Below, in pieces: positions 57,405 through 64,000 of a stretch of 64,000 nt of DNA. The stretch spans positions 2,294,001 through 2,358,000 of the forward strand of contig OZ241740.1 of the NCBI GenBank assembly GCA_965200975.1, read 5' to 3'. The notes under the pieces were generated by a model, which was given only the letters and a program-made list of their open reading frames with translations, did not search any database and was not told the origin of the DNA. Numbering within the stretch: the first letter of the stretch is position 1; every line of letters begins with the position of its first letter. This DNA is from S5-327 sp965200975 (GTDB lineage: Bacteria; Chloroflexota; Dehalococcoidia; Lucifugimonadales; Australimonadaceae). Made by a program: the position numbers and the translations under genes.

Positions 57405-60400
57405 CTCGTAAGTCGTGCTCGCGGCAAGGCCCGTGAGAGTCGCGGACGTGGAAACGCCTGTATGGTCGGCGCTGGTGAAGGCCCCGAATCCCCCTTCTTC
57501 CGGTATCGCACGTCATAGTCTGTGATGGCGGGGCCGGTGTTGGTAGGGACAGTCCACGACACTGCGAGCGACCTATCGCCGTCTTCCGACGCCGCCTCGA
57601 CGGTTGGCGCGCTCGGCTTTCCGGGCGGTTCATCGACGTCGTTGACGGCAATGTCCACCGACACGGTGTCCGTGAGGGAGCCGTCGCTTGCCCTAACCGT
57701 AACTTCGTAGGTGTTCTTCTCGCCCTCGTAGTCGAGGGCGGCCTGGGTTTTGAGCTGGCCGGTTGCAGCGTCAATCTCGAACGACGCGGCGTCAGCACCA
57801 GTGAGCGAGTAGGCGAGCGTGTCCCCATCTGGGTCGGTGGCTGTTACCGCGTCGCCGAACGCTGGTCCCTGCCGCCGTGTTCTCGTCCACGTCAAGGGTT
57901 GTGGAGACGTCATCGGGGAACGCCGGCGCTCGGTTGGGAGAACTGGTGCTGCCCTCGCCGGAGTCCGACCACGCGCCCGTGCCCTCGTCATTTGTCGCAC
58001 GGACTTGCACCTCGTATGTCGTGCTCGCGGTGAGGCCTGTGAGCGTCGCCGATGTGGAAGCGCCCGTGTGATCGGCGTCAGTGAACCCGCTGCCGGCTCC
58101 CTTAACCCGGTACTGCACGTCATAGTCGGTGATGGCGGGCCCGGTGTTGGTAGGCGCTGTCCACGACACTGCGAGCGATGTGTCGCCGTCCTCCGACGCC
58201 GCGCCGACGGTTGGCGTGCTCGGCTTTCCGGGAGGTTCGTCGACGTCGTTGACGGCAATGTCCACCGACACCGTATCGCTCAGCGAAACGTCGCTTGCCG
58301 TGACCGTGACCGTGTAGGTGTTTTGGATTGCTTCATAGTCGAGGGCAGCTTTGGTCTTGAGCTGGCCAGTTGCGGAGTCGATCTCGAACGACGCGGCATC
58401 GGCGCCGGTCAGCGAGTAGGCCAGTGTGTCTCCGTCGGGGTCAGTAGCCGTTACTGCATTCCCGAATGCCGTTCCTGCCGCCGTGTTCTCGTCCACGTCA
58501 AGGGTTGTGGAGACGTCATCGGGGAACGCCGGCGCTCGGTTGGGAGAACTGGTGCTGCCCTCGCCGGAGTCCGACCACTCGCCCGTGCCCTCATCGTTTG
58601 TCGCTCGGACTTGCACCTCGTATGTCGTGCTCGCGGTGAGGCCCGTGAGCGTGGCCGACGTCGCGGTTCCCGTATGGTCGGCGTCAGTGAAGGCTCCGGT
58701 ATCGCCTTTCTTCCGGTATTGCACGTCATAGTCGGTGATGGCGGGGCCGGTGTTGGAAGGCGCCGCCCACGAGACGGCCAACGATGTGTCGCCGTCCTCC
58801 GACGCCGCCCCAACAGTTGGCGCCGAGGGCCTGCCGGGAGGCTCGTCGACGTCGTTGACCGCGATGTCCACCAATAAGGTGTCCGTGAGGGCACCGTCGC
58901 TTGCTGTGACCGTGACCGCATAGGTGTTCTGGGATGCTTCATAATCAAGCGCGGCCTTGGTCTTGAGCTGACCGGTTGCAACATCGATCTCGAACGACGC
59001 GGCGTCGGTTCCGGTCAGCGAGTAGGCGAGCGCGTCGCCGTCGGGGTCGGTGGCCGTTACGGCGTCGCCGAACGCTGTGCCTGCCGCCGTGTTCTCATCC
59101 ACATCCAGAGTTGTGGGGACGCTGTCGCCAAACACCGGCGCTCGATTGGGGCCCCTGGTGCTGCCTTCCCCGGAATCCGACCACTCGCCCGTGCCCTCGT
59201 CGTTGGTCGCCCGGACTTGCACCTCGTATGTCGTGCTCGCAGCAAGGCCTGTGATCGTGGCCGAGGTGGAAGCGCCCGTGTGGTCGGCGTCGGTGAAGGC
59301 TCCCGAGTCCCCCTTCTTCCGGTACTGCACGTCGTAATCGGTGATGGCCGGGCCGGTGTTGGTGGACGCCGTCCATGTAACGGAGAGCGACTTATCGCCG
59401 TCCTCCGACGCCGCCCCAACGGTTGGCGTGCTCGGCTTCCCCGGAGGCTCATCCACATCGTTCACCGCGATGTCCACCGACACCGCGTCGCTTAGTGAAC
59501 CGTCGCTCGCCGTGACCGTGACCACGTAGGTGTTCTTCTCGCCCTCGTAGTCGAGGGCAGCTTTGGTCTTGAGCTGACCGGTTGCGGAGTCGATCTCGAA
59601 CGATGCGGCGTCGGTTCCAGTCAGCGAGTAGGCGAGCGTGTCGCCGTCGGGATCAGTCGCTGTTACCGCATCGCCGAACGCAGTGCCTGCCGCCGTGTTC
59701 TCGTTCACGTCAAGGGTTGTGGAGACGTCATCGGGGAACGCCGGCGCGCGATTGGGGCCCCGGGTGCTCCCCTCCCCTGAGTCCGACCACGCCCCTGTGC
59801 CCTCATCGTTAGTCGCACGGACTTGCACCTCGTATGTCGTGCTCGCAGCAAGATCGGACAGCGTGACTGACGTAGACGTCCCCGTGTGATCGGCGTCGGC
59901 GAACTCGCCGGTATCCCCTTTCTTCCTATATTGCACGTCATAGTCGGTTATGGCAGGCCCGGTGTTGGTGGGGACCGCCCATGTAACGGAGAGCGACTTA
60001 TCGCCGTCCTCTGACGCCGCCTCGACGGTTGGCACCGAGGGTTTGCCGGGAGGCTCATCGACGTCGTTGACTGCAATGTCCACCGACACGGTGTCCGTGA
60101 GGGAGCTGTCGCTCGCTGTGACCGTGACTGCGTAAGTGTTCTTCTCGCCCTCATAGTCGAGCGCAACCCTGGTCTTCAGCTGGCCGGTTGCGGAGTCGAT
60201 CTCGAACGATGCGGCGTCGGTTCCAGTCAGCGAGTAGGCGAGCGTGTCCCCGTCGGGATCGGTGGCCGCTACTGCGTCGCCGAACGCTGTGTCTGCCGCT
60301 GTGTTCTCGTCCACGTCGAGAGTTGTAGAGACGCCGTCGCCAAACACAGGCGCGCGATTGGGAGAACTAGTGCTGCCTTCCCCGGAATCCGACCACGCCC

Positions 60401-60960
60401 CCGTGTCCTCGTCGTTGGTCGCTCGGACTTGCACCTCGTATGTCGTGCTCGCGATGAGGTCGGACAGCGTGATTGACGTGGAAGCACCTGTGTGGCCTGC
60501 GTCGGCGAACTCTCCGGTATCGCCCTTCTTCCGGTATTGCACGTCATAGTCGGTGATGGCGGGGCCGGTGTTGGTGGGCGCTGTCCATGTAACGGCCAAC
60601 GATGTGTCGCTGTCGTCAGAGGCTGTAACGGTTGGCGCGCTCGGCTTGCCGGGAGGCTCGTCGACGTCGTTGACGGCAATGTCCACCAACACAGTGTCCG
60701 TGAGGGTCCCGTCGCTCGCCGTGACTGTGACCACGTAGGTGTTCTTCTCGCCCTCGTAGTCGAGGGCGGCCTTGGTCTTGAGCTGGCCGGTTGAGGAGTC
60801 GATCTCGAACGATGCGGCATCCGTTCCAGTGAGCGAGTAGGCCAGCGTGTCGCCATCAGGATCGGTTGCCGTTACCGCATCGCCGAACGCTGTGCCTGCT
60901 GCCGTGTTCTCGTTCACGTCGAGAGTTGTGGGAACGCCGTCGCCAAACACCGGCGCCTCG
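53100..60960 (-). repeat. tandem ~606-bp cadherin+FN3 repeat array
   Basis: High-identity units of about 606 bp (one cadherin-like plus one FN3 module) recur. The NRAP-encoding GGCGCGCGATTGG-type junction appears near 54020, 54915, 55515, 56115, 56720, 57325, 57935, 58540, 59145, 59750 and 60355. One unit (near 54560-54920) lacks an FN3 module. Identity is highest between 55,400 and 60,900, so copy number is probably variable and assembly here is error-prone. Confidence 0.85.
57486..57866 (-). other. out-of-frame adhesin module between two opposite one-base indels
   Basis: In this stretch the module sequence continues only in another frame (DTLAYSLTGADAASFEIDAA, then SLAVSWTVPTNTGPAITDYD). 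Compared with sister units there is one extra base near 57862 (GCTGGTCCCTGCC versus GCAGTCCCTGCC) and one missing base near 57487 (GGCCCCGAATCCC versus GGCTCCCGAGTCCC). The two cancel, so frames before and after agree. Confidence 0.75.
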
Positions 60961-61415
60961 TTGACGTCGGCAACGTTGATAGTCACGGCGATCGAGGCGA
61001 TATCGAACCCGTCGTCCGCGCGGACTGTCACCGAATACGAGTCAGTGGCCTCATGATCGAGAGCAGCCTCGGTTTTCAGCTGGCCGTCGCCTTCGCCAAT
61101 CGTGAACGATGCTGCATCCGCGCCGGAGAGCGAGTAAGTGAGCGAGTCGCCGTCGGCGTCCGTGGCGGACACAGGGTTGCCGATCGCAGTCCCTGCCGCC
61201 GTGTTCTCATCGATGCTGCGGGTTGCGCTCTCGCCGTCGCTGAACACGGGCGGGTTGTTCGCTGCCGCGGCGGGATCCTCTTGCGCAGAGGCCGCCGCCC
61301 CGCCGCTCTGGGCATCCGCAGCTTGCAGAGCAACCGGGGCTAGCGCGTAGTGCGAGAGCGTGACAATGGCCAGCAGGCACAGGGGAAGAAACAGACGGCA
61401 GGCAATCAGACGCAC
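57792..61415 (-). CDS. cadherin/FN3 adhesin, N-terminal segment (frameshifted part 1)
   Basis: 1207 codons starting with a Sec signal (MRLIACRLFLPLCLLAIVTL, cleavage probably after LQAADA). Then come one solitary cadherin-like module (NNPPVFSDGESATRSIDENT) and about five cadherin-FN3 pairs of ~202 residues before a frameshift in the seventh cadherin. Together with the two downstream segments it forms a single ~12.3-kb gene (49120-61415, about 4,100 residues) with roughly 20 cadherin-like and 15 FN3 modules. Likely a calcium-dependent surface adhesin; such repeat proteins are frequent in host- or particle-associated bacteria, but the partner is unknown. Confidence 0.8.
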   Translation of the reverse strand: MRLIACRLFLPLCLLAIVTLSHYALAPVALQAADAQSGGAAASAQEDPAAAANNPPVFSDGESATRSIDENTAAGTAIGNPVSATDADGDSLTYSLSGADAASFTIGEGDGQLKTEAALDHEATDSYSVTVRADDGFDIASIAVTINVADVNEAPVFGDGVPTTLDVNENTAAGTAFGDAVTATDPDGDTLAYSLTGTDAASFEIDSSTGQLKTKAALDYEGEKNTYVVTVTASDGTLTDTVLVDIAVNDVDEPPGKPSAPTVTASDDSDTSLAVTWTAPTNTGPAITDYDVQYRKKGDTGEFADAGHTGASTSITLSDLIASTTYEVQVRATNDEDTGAWSDSGEGSTSSPNRAPVFGDGVSTTLDVDENTAADTAFGDAVAATDPDGDTLAYSLTGTDAASFEIDSATGQLKTRVALDYEGEKNTYAVTVTASDSSLTDTVSVDIAVNDVDEPPGKPSVPTVEAASEDGDKSLSVTWAVPTNTGPAITDYDVQYRKKGDTGEFADADHTGTSTSVTLSDLAASTTYEVQVRATNDEGTGAWSDSGEGSTRGPNRAPAFPDDVSTTLDVNENTAAGTAFGDAVTATDPDGDTLAYSLTGTDAASFEIDSATGQLKTKAALDYEGEKNTYVVTVTASDGSLSDAVSVDIAVNDVDEPPGKPSTPTVGAASEDGDKSLSVTWTASTNTGPAITDYDVQYRKKGDSGAFTDADHTGASTSATITGLAASTTYEVQVRATNDEGTGEWSDSGEGSTRGPNRAPVFGDSVPTTLDVDENTAAGTAFGDAVTATDPDGDALAYSLTGTDAASFEIDVATGQLKTKAALDYEASQNTYAVTVTASDGALTDTLLVDIAVNDVDEPPGRPSAPTVGAASEDGDTSLAVSWAAPSNTGPAITDYDVQYRKKGDTGAFTDADHTGTATSATLTGLTASTTYEVQVRATNDEGTGEWSDSGEGSTSSPNRAPAFPDDVSTTLDVDENTAAGTAFGNAVTATDPDGDTLAYSLTGADAASFEIDSATGQLKTKAALDYEAIQNTYTVTVTASDVSLSDTVSVDIAVNDVDEPPGKPSTPTVGAASEDGDTSLAVSWTAPTNTGPAITDYDVQYRVKGAGSGFTDADHTGASTSATLTGLTASTTYEVQVRATNDEGTGAWSDSGEGSTSSPNRAPAFPDDVSTTLDVDENTAAGTSVRRRGNSHRPRWGHARLLAHWC

Positions 61416-61669
61416 TCTCCGCTAACAGAGCGCCGGACAGCTCTAAGCTCAGGAAATGAAGACCTTCAGCCGGAGCAGCGACGCGCCGCGACGCCGGCGC
61501 CCACATACAGCCCCTTGCATGGCTGAAGGACTCTGCGCAGCGGGCTACCCTACTGCACGGGTCATCTTCCGTCAAATGAGCCGGACGAGAGGAGACTTTG
61601 AGGGCGTAGCGAACGCCCTTCCGGCAGCGCTGACGCCCGCACTCGCCCGCCGGAGCGAAGCGGCGCTCC
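61416..61669. other. intergenic region without supported gene
   Basis: Divergent gap between the adhesin and etfB. It contains an inverted repeat CCTTCAGCC (about 61463) with GGCTGAAGG (about 61522), about 50 bases apart. A 79-codon open frame on the plus strand has no SD and an Arg-rich composition typical of chance frames. Confidence 0.5.
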
Positions 61670-61698
61670 TTGCAGGGGAAGGCCGGCGATGCTAGCAT
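61670..61698 (+). promoter_or_regulatory. candidate promoter for etfBA
   Basis: TTGCAG (61670-61675), exactly 17 bases, TAGCAT (61693-61698), about 73 bases before the etfB ATG. Confidence 0.5.
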
Positions 61699-61770
61699 TT
61701 TGATTGTGCAATCCTTCTCAATCCCGGCGAGGACGAGAGCCGCGCCGGCGGTAAGCGAGGCCGGGCGCTG

Positions 61771-62568
61771 ATGACTCTGCACATCGTGGTTACGGCCAAG
61801 CAAGTCTTGGATCCTGAGACCCCTCTCTCCGCTTTCAGCATCACGAATAATCAGGTCGTGGTCGCCGGCGGCATAGCCCCCGTCGTCAACGGCTACGACG
61901 AGCAAGCTGTCGAGGCCGCCCTCCGCATCAAGGAAGCGTCGGGCGACGCCACGGTGACTGTGCTCTCGTACGGCGCCGAGTTCGCCCTCGACGTCATCAA
62001 GAAGCCGCTCGCTATGGGCGCGGACAGCCTCGTTCTCCTGCAAGACCCCTCGTTCGAGAACTCCATCGACCCCACTATGGTGGTCGCCGCCCTGACCGCA
62101 GCCATCCGCAAGCTCGGCGATGTCGATCTGGTGATCTCCGGCAGGCAAGCAAGCGACTGGGACAATGCGCTCGTACCGTTCGGCGTCGCCGAATCGCTCG
62201 GGTGGCCCGTCGCAACCATTGGACGCAAGGTCGAAGTGGACGGGCGCACGGCGCGCGTCGAGCGCGTTCTTCCGGACGGCCACGAGGTCGTCGAGGCCGA
62301 ACTGCCCGCCGTCGTTACCGTGTCCAACGAATTGGGGACGGCGCGCTACCCGAATATGCGCGGCATTATGGCCGCCCGCCGCGTGCAGCCCACCGTGTGG
62401 AGCGCAGCTGACCTCGGCATCGACTCCGCAAGCTTCGCTCCCGCGTTCGAATTGGTGTCGCTCGCCAAGCCCGAGCGCGCTGTGCAGACCGAACTAGTCG
62501 CCGGAGACGACGACGAGGATGCGGGGCGCAAGCTCGCCCTCCGCCTCCGGGAAGAGCGGGTTATCTAG
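61771..62568 (+). CDS. etfB: electron transfer flavoprotein subunit beta
   Basis: A 265-residue EtfB: opening LHIVVTAKQVLDPETPLSAF, VNGYDEQAVEAALRIKE, and the recognition-loop region PAVVTVSNELGTARYPNMRG. It binds AMP and, with EtfA, carries electrons from acyl-CoA and other flavin dehydrogenases to the quinone pool. The etfA start is one base after its stop codon. Confidence 0.94.
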   Translation: MTLHIVVTAKQVLDPETPLSAFSITNNQVVVAGGIAPVVNGYDEQAVEAALRIKEASGDATVTVLSYGAEFALDVIKKPLAMGADSLVLLQDPSFENSIDPTMVVAALTAAIRKLGDVDLVISGRQASDWDNALVPFGVAESLGWPVATIGRKVEVDGRTARVERVLPDGHEVVEAELPAVVTVSNELGTARYPNMRGIMAARRVQPTVWSAADLGIDSASFAPAFELVSLAKPERAVQTELVAGDDDEDAGRKLALRLREERVI

Positions 62569-62569
62569 A

Positions 62570-63535
62570 ATGCCGGACGCGCTGATCATCGGCGAGATAA
62601 CGGGCGGCGAAGCGTCGTCCTCAACGCTCGAGGGCGTCGCCGCAGCCCGAGCGCTCGGCGCGGAGCGGGTGTCGGCGCTGCTCGCCGGCCCCGGAGCGGC
62701 AGCCGCCGCTCAGTCAGCCATTGCCGGAGGCGCCGACGCCGTCTACACGGTCTCGGACGGGCCGGCGGCGGACGGCGAGTTCGACGCAATCGTCGCGGCT
62801 GCGCACGCCGCTGCGCTCAAAGCGGCGCCGGCGTACGTTATCGGCGCCAAGACGCTCACCGGACGCGACGTGATGCCTCGCCTTGCGTTCCGGCTCGGCA
62901 CGGCGCTCGCAGCGGATTGCACGGCCCTGGCGCTCGACGAGGCGGGACGGCTGCTCGCGACGCGGCCCACTTACGGCGGCAACGCCGAGGCGACGGTCGC
63001 CTGTCTCGGCGCGCCCGCTGTCGTGTCGCTGCGCCCAAAGAGCATCGACGCGCAAGCTCCCGACGCATCGCGCACGGGGAGCGTCGAGGAACTAGCGTTT
63101 GAGCCAACGGTGCGGACGAAGACGCTGGAGCGCGTGGAGGCCAAGGCGGAAGGCGTGCGCCTCGAAGACGCCCGCGTCGTCGTCTCGGGCGGGCGGGGGC
63201 TTGGCGGCCCGGAGCCGTTTGAGCAGCTCCAGCAGCTCGCCGAGATGCTCGGCGGGGCGGTTGGAGCGTCCCGGGCCGCCTGCGACGCAGGGTGGGTCCC
63301 GGCGAGCTATCAGGTGGGGTTGACGGGAAAGACAGTGACCCCCGACCTCTACATTGCGATTGGCATCTCCGGAGCAAGCCAGCATATGGCCGGCTGCGGC
63401 AACGCAAGGACGCTGGTGGCCATCAACAAAGACTCCGGAGCGAACATCTTCAAGGAAGCGCGCTTCGGGGTCGTCGGGGATTGGCGCAAGACGCTGCCCG
63501 CATTCATGGAACAGCTCCACGAGCTGCTGGGTTAG
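62570..63535 (+). CDS. etfA: electron transfer flavoprotein subunit alpha
   Basis: A 321-residue EtfA. The C-terminal FAD-binding half shows VVVSGGRGLGGPEPFEQLQQ, RAACDAGWVPASYQVGLTGK and the signature ISGASQHMAGCGNARTLVAI followed by NKDSGANIFKEARFGVVGD. Forms the ETF heterodimer with the upstream gene. Start at 62570 (MPDALIIGEITGG). Confidence 0.95.
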   Translation: MPDALIIGEITGGEASSSTLEGVAAARALGAERVSALLAGPGAAAAAQSAIAGGADAVYTVSDGPAADGEFDAIVAAAHAAALKAAPAYVIGAKTLTGRDVMPRLAFRLGTALAADCTALALDEAGRLLATRPTYGGNAEATVACLGAPAVVSLRPKSIDAQAPDASRTGSVEELAFEPTVRTKTLERVEAKAEGVRLEDARVVVSGGRGLGGPEPFEQLQQLAEMLGGAVGASRAACDAGWVPASYQVGLTGKTVTPDLYIAIGISGASQHMAGCGNARTLVAINKDSGANIFKEARFGVVGDWRKTLPAFMEQLHELLG

Positions 63536-63561
63536 ACTGAAGCCAGAGAAAGGGGGCGGCG

Positions 63562-64000
63562 ATGGCAGAGTCCGAGTACGACCGCGAAATGGCGGAGGTT
63601 CTTCAGTACGCTGAAGAGGCCGAGGTCGTGTGCGTCATCATGCCCCTCATCAATCAGTGCCTCGTGTACGACAGCCGGAACGCCGAGGACGACCCGCCGC
63701 GCATCTGGGTGTCGGCGCCTCTCGGATCTGGCGAGCGCCGATTGCGGCACGTCAATCGGGCGCGCCCCCATATGCCCCACGCGCGAGAACTGGCCGTCAT
63801 TCCCTGGAACGGCTCCGTCCACGGGCTCGAGGACTCCAGCGTTTGGGAGATGCTGCAGCGACGCATGGGCAGCGCGGGTTTCGCCAGCGCCCCGGAGTCG
63901 TGCGCCCGTGCGCTGCGCGATCTGCAGCAGTGGGAGCGCCAGTCGATGATGGCGCTCATCAGCGGCCAGGGGCCTTACCACACTCTCTGGGCGCGGAACC
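63562..64000 (+). CDS. protein of unknown function, partial at window end
   Basis: An open frame of at least 146 codons (MAESEYDREMAEVLQYAEEA ...), 26 bp after etfA and with a GGGGGCGGCG leader, still open at base 64000. It contains VVCVIMPLINQCLVYDSRN and WEMLQRRMGSAGFAS. No motif is recognised. It is likely co-transcribed with etfBA, so a link to electron transfer is possible but unproved. Confidence 0.6.
   Translation, partial: MAESEYDREMAEVLQYAEEAEVVCVIMPLINQCLVYDSRNAEDDPPRIWVSAPLGSGERRLRHVNRARPHMPHARELAVIPWNGSVHGLEDSSVWEMLQRRMGSAGFASAPESCARALRDLQQWERQSMMALISGQGPYHTLWARN

Noticed and set aside
53100..60960. Tandem repeats considered as a CRISPR array
   Set aside because: Units are ~606 bp, fully coding and without spacers; they are protein modules.
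61456..61695. 79-codon frame between the adhesin and etfB
   Set aside because: No SD, biased composition, overlaps the candidate etfBA promoter.

Overview
The window is a GC-rich bacterial chromosome segment with mostly single-copy housekeeping genes set among catabolic and accessory genes. Three phthalate-dioxygenase-like Rieske oxygenases, several cupins, tandem SDRs, a thiolase, EtfBA, an extradiol (LigB-type) dioxygenase, a LigJ-like hydratase and a very large cadherin/FN3 surface protein together suggest a heterotrophic Chloroflexota bacterium, possibly of the Dehalococcoidia/SAR202 kind. That placement is an inference from gene content and recalled family resemblance; no 16S gene is present.

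Layout. 1-1.8 kb: a truncated copy of a DNA methylase start, a 110-bp nested hairpin, then an intact methylase fused to a PD-(D/E)XK nuclease domain. 1.9-8.3 kb: a YvcK-like protein, two methyltransferases, tRNA-Lys, a Rieske oxygenase, yebC and ruvCA. 8.3-11 kb: a cupin gene, the rpsP-khpA-rimM cluster (minus strand) and a phosphoesterase. 11.1-12.6 kb: a secreted protein between ~68-bp direct repeats. 12.6-25.6 kb: two bicupins, a thiolase, radA, nadE, rpsU, a CIRCE-controlled fmdB-like/dtd operon, two SDRs and a DUF5671-type membrane protein. 25.7-26.1 kb: tRNA-Val, tRNA-Leu and tRNA-Arg. 27-38.8 kb: an MFS exporter and catabolic genes, interrupted by a complete 2.55-kb transposon (29814-32362). 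38.8-42 kb: an Anbu-proteasome operon (ATP-grasp, alpha-E, Anbu). 42.3-44.3 kb: a periplasmic-binding-like protein, a cupin and a DUF2848 protein. 44.5-46.3 kb: tRNA-Ala with an adjoining serine-recombinase remnant and a repeat-containing lipoprotein. 46.5-49.1 kb: sbcC. 49.1-61.4 kb: a ~4,100-residue cadherin/FN3 adhesin gene broken by three one-base indels. 61.7-64 kb: etfB, etfA and the start of an unknown gene.

Main result: the transposon. It has 22-bp terminal inverted repeats, an 8-bp target duplication (CTGGCGCG), an IS1-like DDE transposase, and passenger genes for a small basic protein and a second methylase-nuclease fusion. The methylase is disrupted and lies behind a 13-C tract. 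Other notable points are a near-perfect CIRCE operator just downstream of a consensus promoter at the fmdB-like gene, an integrative-element scar at tRNA-Ala, a dispersed palindromic intergenic repeat family, and a 110-bp tandem duplication that copied the 5' end of the LigB-type dioxygenase gene.
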